Shown one piece after another: positions 18,073 through 24,759 of a DNA stretch of 32,074 nucleotides (positions are counted from its first letter, which is position 1; every line of letters begins with the position of its first letter). A model generated the notes under the pieces. The model saw only the letters and a program-made list of their open reading frames with translations, was not told where the DNA came from and did no database searches. The position numbers were made by a program, and so were the translations under genes. The stretch lies in assembly GCA_025924515.1 (NCBI GenBank), contig JAICIE010000027.1, positions 1 through 32,074 on the forward strand. Reading direction: 5' to 3'. This stretch comes from Jatrophihabitans sp. GTDB taxonomy: Bacteria; Actinomycetota; Actinomycetes; Mycobacteriales; Jatrophihabitantaceae.

Positions 18073-18249
18073 CGGGTCACCGTCCTCGCCGGCAAAGGGA
18101 CGCAACGGCCGCCGCGGGCCAGGGGACGGTGCCGGACCACCAGATACTCCTCGATCACAGTCGGGCGGGATTCAGCGAGCGGGCGCCGCGCAGCACGCGA
18201 CGTCCTGAGGTTCCCCCCAGTGTTCCTCGGCCGGCTGCCAGGGTCGCTG

Positions 18250-19377
18250 TCATCCCCGGCGCGTCGGCGCGTCGGCGACCAGCGAGCGCAGCCTGCCGGC
18301 GGTGTTGCGGAGCCCGACCTGCTTCGTCCACCAGTCGGCGATCCGTTGCCGCGCGTCACGGGTGAGGTCGTCGGCGGCGGCGAGCAGGAACCCTGAGCCC
18401 CAGGACAGGTGAATGGTGGCCAGCACCAGCGGATACCAACGGCCGGCGTCCGCGTCGAGCCCGTCGCCGGTGGCGGCGCTTCCCGCGAGGACGACCGCGG
18501 CGTACCCGACCGGGGGAAGCGCGGCGGCCGCAGCCACCCGGGCGCTGCGCAGGACGACCGCGTCGAGCACGAGGGCGAGCCCGGACGCGGCGAGAACCGC
18601 GGTCGCGACCGGGGCCGCCAGGTATCGCAGGTTGACCGTCGACGGGTGCACCCGGATCACCTGCCAACGCCAGGCGCCCGATCCGTGGAACTGCGAGGCG
18701 AGCCGGGCCAGATCCGAACGCGGGCGGTAGTGCACCTGCAGGCTCGGGTCGAACCAGACCACCTCGCCCAGGCGGCGGATGCGGTGGTTGAGCTCCCAGT
18801 CCTGGGCCCGCGCGAAGTACTCGTCGAACCCGCCGGTCTTCTCCAGGACCGAGCGCCGGAAGACGCCGAGGTACACGGTGTCGGCGGGCCCGGCCTCGCC
18901 GCCGACGTGGAAGCGCGCCGGGCCGAGACCGATCGGCTTGGTCATCGCCCGGGCAACCGCTCGCTCGAACGCGGTGACGCCCTCGGGGATCATCATCCCG
19001 CCCACGTTGGCCGCTCCCGTCCGGAGCAGCACCTCCACCGCATGGCGCACGTATCCGGACGGCAGCGAGGCGTGCCCGTCGGTTCGCACCACGACGGTCG
19101 AGGCCGGGTCGATGGCGGCGATCGCGCAGTTCAGGCCGGCGGGAGTGCGCCCGCTGGGGTTGTCGACGACCTTCATCCGCCGGTGTGCGGCGGCCAGCGC
19201 GTCGGCGACGCTGCGGGTGCGATCGTGCGAGGGGCCGACGGCGACCACGAGTTCCAGCGAGCCGGGATAGTCCTGCGCGAAGACGCTCGCTACGGCGTCC
19301 GGCAAGTGCCGTTCCTCGTTCAGCGCCGTCATGATCACCGAAACGGGTGGCGTCTCCGACGGTCCGGGGGTTGGCAC
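18250..19377 (-). CDS. Glycosyltransferase family 2, ExoA-like, with C-terminal membrane helices
   Basis: The 375-residue protein has the GT2 start PPVSVIMTALNEERHLPDAV, then VDNPSGRTPAGLNCAI and the donor-site motif VVRTDGHASLPSGYV (Asp100-Gly-His102), which is the D-x-H form seen in ExoA-type enzymes. FDEYFARAQDWELNHRIRRLG is the acceptor-side motif. The last third holds two or three hydrophobic helices (YLAAPVATAVLAASGLALVL onward). The start is GTG 19377, preceded by GGAGGG with a short spacer; the longer upstream frame overlaps the divergent promoter region. It would add a sugar to a lipid-linked intermediate at the inner membrane face. It is divergent from the GalE-like gene. Confidence 0.9.
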   Translation of the reverse strand: MPTPGPSETPPVSVIMTALNEERHLPDAVASVFAQDYPGSLELVVAVGPSHDRTRSVADALAAAHRRMKVVDNPSGRTPAGLNCAIAAIDPASTVVVRTDGHASLPSGYVRHAVEVLLRTGAANVGGMMIPEGVTAFERAVARAMTKPIGLGPARFHVGGEAGPADTVYLGVFRRSVLEKTGGFDEYFARAQDWELNHRIRRLGEVVWFDPSLQVHYRPRSDLARLASQFHGSGAWRWQVIRVHPSTVNLRYLAAPVATAVLAASGLALVLDAVVLRSARVAAAAALPPVGYAAVVLAGSAATGDGLDADAGRWYPLVLATIHLSWGSGFLLAAADDLTRDARQRIADWWTKQVGLRNTAGRLRSLVADAPTRRG

Positions 19378-19435
19378 GGCCCTCCATGCTAGTGGGGACG
19401 CTGTCGGGCCCGGCCGGAGCGCGCGCCGACTCCGG

Positions 19436-19441
19436 TACGTT
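19436..19441 (+). promoter_or_regulatory. Candidate -10 element (TACGTT) upstream of the galE leader ORF
   Basis: TACGTT ends 7 nt before ATG 19449, the same spacing as at 15553. If used, the mRNA would begin at or next to that ATG. The element is in the 94-nt region shared with the divergent glycosyltransferase. Confidence 0.45.
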
Positions 19442-19448
19442 GACCGGC

Positions 19449-19475
19449 ATGCTCTTCCTGGACCGGCCGACGTGA
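19449..19475 (+). CDS. Putative 8-residue leader peptide coupled to the galE-like gene
   Basis: ATG 19449 opens an 8-codon frame (MLFLDRPT) whose TGA (19473-19475) overlaps the GTG start of the next gene in a GTGA arrangement. TACGTT 7 nt before the ATG would make it the first codon of a leaderless mRNA. The galE start itself has no Shine-Dalgarno and no such hexamer, so coupling would explain how it is translated. The frame is too short to show codon bias, so it could be chance. Confidence 0.35.
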   Translation: MLFLDRPT

Positions 19476-20437
19476 CCTGGCTGGTTACGGGCGGTGCCGG
19501 ATTCATCGGCTCGCACGTCGTCGCCGCGTTCCTGGGCGCCGGGCGCCGCGTCGCCGTCCTGGACGACCTGTCGACCGGGGACGGGAGCCGCGTGCCGGCC
19601 GGCGTCCCGCTGGTGCGGGGCTCCGTACTCGATAAGCAAGCCGTACGAGAGGTCGTGACGGCGCACGATGTCGACGGCATCGTGCACGTGGCGGCAAAGA
19701 AACGGGTCGACGAGTCCGTCGCCCATCCGCTGCTGTACTACCGCGAGAACGTGGAAGGGTTGCGGACGCTGCTCGAGGTGGCCGTCGCGGCAGGCGTAGA
19801 GCGCTTCGTCTTCTCCTCGTCCGCAGCGGTTTACGGCATGCCCAAGGCGGAGCGGGTCGACGAGGACGAGCCCTGCACGCCGATGAGCCCGTACGGCCAG
19901 ACGAAGCTGGCCGGGGAGTGGCTGCTCGAAGCTGCCGCGCATGCGCACGGCCTCCGCACGGTGCTGCTGCGGTACTTCAACGTGGCCGGCGCGGCCGCCG
20001 TGTCGCTCGGTGACCCGTTCGCCCTGAATCTCGTGCCCCTCGTCTTCGAGCGCGTGACGGCCGGGAACCGGCCGGTGCTCTACGGCGACGACTACCCGAC
20101 ACCCGACGGCACGTGTGTGCGCGACTTCGTGCACGTCGCGGATGTGGCTTCGGCGCACCTGGCGGCTGCCGAGCAGATCGACGGGTTCGCCGAGCCCGTG
20201 GCGCTGAACGTCGGGCGCGGCGAGGGCTATTCGGTGCGTCAGGTGCTCGACGTGATCGCCGAGGTGACCGGGCTGGACACCACACCGGCGGTGGCTGCGA
20301 GGCGGCCCGGCGACCCGGCCCGCGTGGTCGCCGCGGTCGACCGCGCCGCCGCGGTGCTCGGCTGGCGGGCGACCGGCGACCTGCGGGAGATGGTCCGGTC
20401 GGCCTGGGCGGCCTGGCGGTACCAGCACGGCGGGTGA
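19472..20437 (+). CDS. galE: UDP-glucose 4-epimerase (GalE-like, extended SDR)
   Basis: This is a 321-residue extended short-chain dehydrogenase. The NAD-binding TGGAGFIG is at 6-13, HVAAKKRVDESVAHP follows, the active-site serines lie in FSSSAAVYG (116-117), and the YxxxK pair is Tyr141 and Lys145. LRYFNVAGA and VRDFVHVADVASAH are typical of UDP-sugar 4-epimerases. The enzyme would interconvert UDP-glucose and UDP-galactose, or N-acetyl or related forms. GTG 19472 gives the standard N-terminus directly before the first beta strand. It follows the putative leader ORF and converges on the ZIP transporter gene with 13 nt between. The neighbouring glycosyltransferases could use its product. Confidence 0.93.
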   Translation: MTWLVTGGAGFIGSHVVAAFLGAGRRVAVLDDLSTGDGSRVPAGVPLVRGSVLDKQAVREVVTAHDVDGIVHVAAKKRVDESVAHPLLYYRENVEGLRTLLEVAVAAGVERFVFSSSAAVYGMPKAERVDEDEPCTPMSPYGQTKLAGEWLLEAAAHAHGLRTVLLRYFNVAGAAAVSLGDPFALNLVPLVFERVTAGNRPVLYGDDYPTPDGTCVRDFVHVADVASAHLAAAEQIDGFAEPVALNVGRGEGYSVRQVLDVIAEVTGLDTTPAVAARRPGDPARVVAAVDRAAAVLGWRATGDLREMVRSAWAAWRYQHGG

Positions 20438-20450
20438 CCCACCGGTTGCG

Positions 20451-21176
20451 TCAGGGCAGCACCGCGGTCAGCCCGAACATCGCCGCCGCCCCGGCCACGG
20501 TCAGCGCGACCGTCGCCCGGGACGGGTGGTTGGCGTGCGCTTCGGGCAGGACGTCGCTGGCGCCGATATAGAGCAGAAAGCCGGTGAACATCCCGAGGTA
20601 GATGAGCATGTAGCGCGCCGGCACGGTGAACAGGTACGTGAGGCCCGCGCCGGCCGCGGGAGCCAGGGCGTCGACCGCCAGCAGCGCCCAGGCGCGACGG
20701 CGGGTGTTGCCGTTCACCAGCATCAGCGAGACCGTGTTGAGCCCGTCAACGAAGTCGTGGCTGATGACGGCGAGCGCCGCTGCGATGCCGATCGAGTGGT
20801 TGACGTGGAAGGCCAGTCCGATGCCGATGCCGTCGGCGAGGCTGTGCCCGGACAGCGCCATCGCCGAGGCCAACCCCACCGACGGATGGTGATGGGCCCC
20901 GTACTCGTGCTCGTGCGCATGGTGGAGGACCAGCGCCTTCTCGACGAGGTGGAAGGCGAGGAACCCCACCGCGAACGCGATCATCACGCTCCGGAATTCG
21001 GTGTGGGTCCGCTCGGACAGATCGACGACCTCGGGGAGCAGGTCGAAGGCGACCACGCCGAGGATCACGCCGGCGCTGAAGCCGAGTGCCAGGTGCAGCC
21101 GGTCGCGGTTGCGGAGCGCAAAGGTTCCACCGGCGAGCGTGCTGAACACCGTGACGAAGGAGAGGAGGAGCGCCAT
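20451..21176 (-). CDS. ZIP family divalent metal transporter
   Basis: The 241-residue protein has eight predicted membrane helices. The metal path is marked by SGHSLADGIGIG (His111, Asp115) in TM4 and ISHDFVDGLNTVS (His140, Asp141, Asp144) in TM5. A histidine-rich cytosolic loop (HHAHEHEYGAHHH, 85-97) probably senses or binds metal. ZIP proteins import zinc, iron or manganese; which one cannot be read. The frame extends 5 codons upstream to GTG 21191, but AAGGAG lies 6 nt before ATG 21176, which fixes the start there. Two tandem palindromic 21-bp repeats lie just upstream and may be operators. Confidence 0.92.
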   Translation of the reverse strand: MALLLSFVTVFSTLAGGTFALRNRDRLHLALGFSAGVILGVVAFDLLPEVVDLSERTHTEFRSVMIAFAVGFLAFHLVEKALVLHHAHEHEYGAHHHPSVGLASAMALSGHSLADGIGIGLAFHVNHSIGIAAALAVISHDFVDGLNTVSLMLVNGNTRRRAWALLAVDALAPAAGAGLTYLFTVPARYMLIYLGMFTGFLLYIGASDVLPEAHANHPSRATVALTVAGAAAMFGLTAVLP

Positions 21177-21195
21177 CCACTTCTCCTTCACCGGT

Positions 21196-21237
21196 TCGCG
21201 GGACGGTCCGTCCGGGTCGCGGAACGGTCCGTCTGGG
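21196..21237. repeat. Two tandem 21-bp repeats with palindromic core upstream of the ZIP gene
   Basis: TCGCGGGACGGTCCGTCCGGG (21196-21216, 21 nt; first 20 shown by its parts TCGCGG, GACGGTCCGTC, CGGG) is followed directly by a copy at 21217-21237 differing at two positions. The first copy centres on the inverted repeat GACGG-T-CCGTC and the second keeps ACGG-T-CCGT. The pair lies 20-61 nt upstream of ATG 21176 on the gene's coding strand, as expected for a repressor site. It does not look like a Zur or Fur box. Confidence 0.55.
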
Positions 21238-21339
21238 CCAACCCTTTATCTCATCCGCCCGTTCCCGGCCCTGGCGCGGCACCGGAGCCGGATACGGTGG
21301 CGGCTTCGCAGACCACTGGAGCTCCGGTGCTGCGCCTAG

Positions 21340-21501
21340 CGCGACGGGCGGTGGGCGCTGGTCGGCTTCCGCAACACCGAGCCCGAGGGGGTGCTCGCTT
21401 TCGAGGTCCTAGCGCCGATCCCGGCGACCCTTCGAGACGATGCGCTGGTGGCGGCGACCGACGCGCCGGCGAGGTTGACGCCGCCCGAACCGGCGATGTG
21501 A
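21340..21501 (+). pseudogene. Coding-like fragment, possible gene remnant
   Basis: Between an in-frame TAG (21337-21339) and TGA (21499-21501) there are 53 codons reading RDGRWALVGFRNTEPEGVLA and onward. About 85% of third positions are G or C, and the residue composition is protein-like. No ATG or GTG precedes the conserved-looking part. A frame starting at GTG 21297 (MAASQTTGAPVLRLA) would join it after a one-base shift near 21339. I recognise no family. It may be a decayed gene, or a short gene with a sequencing indel. The rest of the 21238-21554 interval shows nothing else I can name. Confidence 0.3.
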
Positions 21502-21554
21502 GCTGCGAGCGCGTGCTGCGACGCAGCCGAAGCCCTGGAGAGGTCCAGGAGATG

Positions 21555-21637
21555 TGGGCAAGGGGGGAGTTGAACCCCCACGTCCTTACGGACACACGGA
21601 CCTGAACCGTGCGCGTCTGCCATTCCGCCACTTGCCC
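21555..21637 (-). tRNA. tRNA-Leu (anticodon CAG)
   Basis: On the minus strand the 83-nt sequence starts GGGCAAG and ends CTTGCCC plus discriminator A, a perfect 7-bp acceptor stem. TG then the D-arm GCGG-AATGGCAGA-CGC follow. The anticodon stem CACGG/CCGTG holds the loop TTCAGGT, giving anticodon CAG. A long variable arm and the T-arm GGGGGTTCAACTCCCCC complete a class II tRNA. CCA is not encoded. A tRNA-Leu(CAG) beside fhaA is also found in Mycobacterium tuberculosis, as I recall it. Confidence 0.95.
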
Positions 21638-21705
21638 GCGAACAGCCTCAGGAACCGTAGCACGGCCGGCTCCGGCGACTGGGCGCCCCTCAAGTCCGCG
21701 GTCGA

Positions 21706-21711
21706 TAGACT
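21706..21711 (+). promoter_or_regulatory. Candidate -10 element of the fhaA-pknB operon (TAGACT)
   Basis: TAGACT lies 88 nt before the fhaA GTG, between the divergent tRNA and the operon. It fits TANNNT, but no clear -35 is seen. If used, the leader would be about 80 nt and translation would rely on the AGGAGG before fhaA. Confidence 0.35.
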
Positions 21712-21799
21712 TGTCCGCTGACGTGCTGCGCCCCCGCGCAGCCGCTGGCCCGTGCACGCGTTGTCCGCACCGTGGACCCCGAGCGGAGAGGAGGCCGAC

Positions 21800-22672
21800 G
21801 TGAGCCTGGCTCAACGCTTCGAACGCCGCCTCGAGGGCCTCGTCGGCGGGGCCTTCGCCCGGGTGTTCAAGGGCCAGGTCGAGCCGGCCGAGATCGGCAC
21901 CGCGCTGCAGCGCGAGGCGAGCGACCGCCGCAACGTGATGGGCAACGGGCGCGTCCTCTGCCCGAACCGCTACCGGGTCAGCCTGTCGCCGAGCGACCAT
22001 GAGCGCCTCGCTCCGTGGGAGGTGCAGCTCACGACCTCGCTGGCCGAGCTCGTGCAGGATTTCCTGGACGAGAACCAGTGGTCGACCATCGGCGACATCG
22101 AGGTCTATCTCCAGCGCGACGACCAGTTGCACACCGGCGTCTTCGGGGTGGCCTCACGGATGCAGTCCGACGCCCCACCCCGACGGCGGCCGTACGACTC
22201 GCTGTCGCTTCCCGTACCCAACGGCGCGCCGGCAGGGCAATATCCGCCGCAGCAGCCGGAACGCCCCCAACCCGCACCGCCGCAGCCGCACTACGCCGCG
22301 CAGCCCTCCTACCAAGCGGGCCCGCCGCTTTCCTACGCGCCGTCGTACCCGGACCGTTCCCAGCAGGGCGCGCCGCGACCGATGAGCGGCGCGCGGCTGG
22401 TTGTGGACCAATCCTCCGAGCAGTACGAGCTGCGCCTCGGGAGCAACGTGGTCGGGCGGGGCAGCGACGCCGACGTCCAGCTATTCGACCAGGGCGTGTC
22501 GCGCCGCCACTTGGACATCCAGTTCGACGGTCGCCACGCGACCCTGTACGACCTGGGCTCGACCAACGGCACCAACGTCAACGGCCACGACGTGGGCAGC
22601 CATGTGCTTCGGCACGGCGACGTCGTGCGCATCGGCCACACCCGTCTCGTCTTCCAGCAGGCCGACGGGTGA
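21800..22672 (+). CDS. fhaA: FHA domain protein FhaA with N-terminal DUF3662 domain
   Basis: This 290-residue protein has three parts. An N-terminal DUF3662 domain starts SLAQRFERRLEGLVGGAFAR and runs to about 125, a Pro/Gln/Tyr-rich linker covers about 125-195, and a C-terminal FHA domain follows. The FHA phosphothreonine-binding loops are NVVGRGSDADVQL, VSRRHLDI and LGSTNGTNVNG. The known mycobacterial FhaA binds phosphorylated MviN and other PknB targets at the cell-wall growth zone. GTG 21800 was chosen because AGGAGG stands 6 nt upstream and the protein starts at the conserved domain. It is much shorter than the mycobacterial protein, mainly in the linker. It is first in the operon. Confidence 0.95.
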   Translation: MSLAQRFERRLEGLVGGAFARVFKGQVEPAEIGTALQREASDRRNVMGNGRVLCPNRYRVSLSPSDHERLAPWEVQLTTSLAELVQDFLDENQWSTIGDIEVYLQRDDQLHTGVFGVASRMQSDAPPRRRPYDSLSLPVPNGAPAGQYPPQQPERPQPAPPQPHYAAQPSYQAGPPLSYAPSYPDRSQQGAPRPMSGARLVVDQSSEQYELRLGSNVVGRGSDADVQLFDQGVSRRHLDIQFDGRHATLYDLGSTNGTNVNGHDVGSHVLRHGDVVRIGHTRLVFQQADG

Positions 22673-22697
22673 GCGCCGGCACCGTGATCGGGACGGT

Positions 22698-23171
22698 ATG
22701 AATTCGGCCCTCGCGCTGCAGCTGATGCGCTTCGGCTTCCTGGCGCTGCTGTGGCTGTTCGTCTTCGCCTGCATGCGGGTCATGCGCGCCGACCTGCGGC
22801 TGAGCGGGTCGGTCCGAGCGACCGCCAACCCACCCGCCCGCCGGCGCGGAAGCCGCTCGTCGACCGCGGTGGGGCCACGACACGGACCAAGTCAGCTGAT
22901 AGTCACCGAGGGCAGTCTCGCCGGCACCCGCATCGGGCTTTCCGGGGCGCCGATCCTCATCGGCCGCGCCAACGACTCGACCCTCGTCCTCGACGACGAC
23001 TACGCCAGCACTCGGCACGCCCGCATCAGCCAGCAGGACGGGATGTGGATCGTCGAGGATCTCGGCTCGACCAACGGGACCTATCTGGGTGCCCACAAGC
23101 TGGCGGGGCCGACACCGATGGAACCCGGCGTCGCGCTGCGGATCGGACGCACTGTGCTGGAGCTCCGGTGA
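22698..23171 (+). CDS. fhaB: Membrane-anchored FHA domain protein FhaB
   Basis: The 157-residue protein has one N-terminal membrane helix (about 9-27, MRFGFLALLWLFVFACM), a basic linker (ARRRGSR) and a cytoplasmic FHA domain with ILIGRANDSTLVLDDD, the STRHARIS loop and LGSTNGTYLGAHKL. It would recruit threonine-phosphorylated cell-division or wall proteins to the membrane. ATG 22698 is the start just before the helix, 25 nt after the fhaA stop; no strong Shine-Dalgarno is present. The PP2C gene begins 31 nt after its stop. Confidence 0.94.
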   Translation: MNSALALQLMRFGFLALLWLFVFACMRVMRADLRLSGSVRATANPPARRRGSRSSTAVGPRHGPSQLIVTEGSLAGTRIGLSGAPILIGRANDSTLVLDDDYASTRHARISQQDGMWIVEDLGSTNGTYLGAHKLAGPTPMEPGVALRIGRTVLELR

Positions 23172-23202
23172 GGCCGACGCGGACAGCGCCGAGGACGCGA
23201 CC

Positions 23203-24759
23203 GTGGCGCTGATCGTCCGTTACGCGGTGCGGTCCGATCTGGGGCTGGTTCGGGGCAACAACGAGGACTCCGTGTATGCGGGCCCCCGGCTGTTGGCGAT
23301 CGCCGACGGCATGGGCGGCCACGCCGCCGGTGAGGTCGCCAGCAAGATAGTCATCTCCACGTTGGAGAGCCTCGACGACGACCGTTCGGTCGTCGACCTG
23401 ATCGCCGCGCTGCGCGAGTCGGTGCGGGAGGCCAACTCGCGCATCAGCGAGGCGGTCGAGGCCAACGCCGAGCTCGACGGGATGGGCACGACCCTGACCG
23501 CGCTGCGATTCGTCGGGTCGAAGGTCGGGCTGGTGCACGTCGGCGACTCGCGCGCCTACCTGCTGCGCGGCGACCGGCTCAGCCAGATCACGCACGACGA
23601 CACCTACGTGCAGTACCTCGTCGACTCCGGCAAGCTCACCCCGGACGAGGCCAAGGACCATCCGCGCCGCTCGGTGATTCTCCGCACCCTGAACGGCGGC
23701 GAGGTCCAACCCGACGTCTCCATCCGCGAAGCCCGCGCCGGGGACCGTTACCTGCTGTGCACGGACGGGCTGACCGACGTCGTCTCGCCGGACACGATCG
23801 CCGAGACACTGCGAGCTCCGGACCCGCAGGAGGCGGCGGACCGGCTCGTGGAGCTGGCGCTGCGCGGCGGCGGCCCGGACAACGTCACGGTGATCGTCGC
23901 CGATGTCGTGCTCGCCCGTCCCGGCGACGCGGTCGACGACGTGCCCGTAGTGGCCGGCGCGTTCGTCGATCCGTCGGCGGCCGAGCTGCCCGGCAAGGAC
24001 AGTCCGGCCGAGCGGGCGGCCGCCATCGCGCGACCGGCCCGCGCTGACCCGGCCGAGCCCGAGCGCCCCCGCAACCGGCGTCGCTGGCGCGGCCTGATCA
24101 TCCTGCTGGGCGTCCTCGCGCTCATCGCCGCAGGCCTCGGTGGCACCTACGCCTGGGCCCAGACCCAGTACTACGTCGGCGTGGCGGGGCCGGACGTGGC
24201 GGTCTACCGGGGGGTCAACGCCGCGGTCGGCCCGATCAGGTTCAGCCGCGTCGAGCAGCGCACCGCGCTGAAGGTCGACGACCTCAACCCGTCCGTCCAA
24301 TCGCAGGTGCGCTCCGGGATCCCGGCCAACGACCGCGGGGACGCCGACCGCATCGTGCGGCGGCTGCACGACCAGCGCAAACCCCCGTGTCGCCCGGTCG
24401 GCGCGACGGCATCACCGTCGGCGTCGCCCAGCGGTAGTCCGGCGACCGGCTCGTCGGGCACTGCAGGATCCACCCCGTCGGCCTCGAGGCGGATCGCCGG
24501 GACGCGCACCCGGGCGGTGACCGCAACGCGGCGGGCGACCCGTCCGGTGACCGCCACGTCGGTCGCGCGGCGCGGCACGCGGGCGGTGCGCTCCGCCCGC
24601 ACGGCCGCACCCGCGCGCGTCACCACGTCGGCTGCGGCGACGGCCGGCCGATCGACCGGTCCGGCCACGTCGTCGACGGCGCCCGCCCGCACTGCCTCCG
24701 CCGCGCCCACGGGGGCGACCACGGGCGGCAGCTCGAGCGATTGCCGGAGAACGTCGTGA
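23203..24759 (+). CDS. pstP: PP2C-family serine/threonine protein phosphatase, membrane-anchored (PstP)
   Basis: This is a 518-residue phosphatase. The N-terminal catalytic domain (about 1-240) has the metal-binding motifs RGNNEDS (Asp22), IADGMGGH (Asp35-Gly36), LVHVGDSRAYLLR, LCTDGLTD and GGPDNVTVIV. A membrane helix follows at about 297-318, then an extracellular part ending in a long low-complexity tail. PstP reverses PknB phosphorylation. GTG 23203 has GAGG nearby and opens directly before the conserved VRYAVRSDLG. The tail is unusual: residues 429-472 carry 13 arginines and no acidic residue. The stop overlaps the rodA start by four nucleotides (GTGA). Confidence 0.95.
   Translation: MALIVRYAVRSDLGLVRGNNEDSVYAGPRLLAIADGMGGHAAGEVASKIVISTLESLDDDRSVVDLIAALRESVREANSRISEAVEANAELDGMGTTLTALRFVGSKVGLVHVGDSRAYLLRGDRLSQITHDDTYVQYLVDSGKLTPDEAKDHPRRSVILRTLNGGEVQPDVSIREARAGDRYLLCTDGLTDVVSPDTIAETLRAPDPQEAADRLVELALRGGGPDNVTVIVADVVLARPGDAVDDVPVVAGAFVDPSAAELPGKDSPAERAAAIARPARADPAEPERPRNRRRWRGLIILLGVLALIAAGLGGTYAWAQTQYYVGVAGPDVAVYRGVNAAVGPIRFSRVEQRTALKVDDLNPSVQSQVRSGIPANDRGDADRIVRRLHDQRKPPCRPVGATASPSASPSGSPATGSSGTAGSTPSASRRIAGTRTRAVTATRRATRPVTATSVARRGTRAVRSARTAAPARVTTSAAATAGRSTGPATSSTAPARTASAAPTGATTGGSSSDCRRTS

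Noticed and set aside
18069-18158. A 29-codon minus-strand frame (from GTG 18158) whose TGA overlaps the GTG of the ABC permease.
   Set aside because: There is no ribosome-binding site or leaderless hexamer and no recognisable sequence. The overlap may be chance, although it resembles the galE leader layout.
20526-21605. A plus-strand frame ending WARGELNPHVLTDTRT.
   Set aside because: This ending is the usual false translation through a tRNA-Leu gene. The rest is antisense to the ZIP transporter.
24487-24740. A possible frameshift in the pstP tail, since its composition is unusual.
   Set aside because: One alternative frame hits a stop and the other gives a His/Gly/Asp-rich product. The used frame keeps high G/C third positions and a normal C-terminus that overlaps the next gene correctly.
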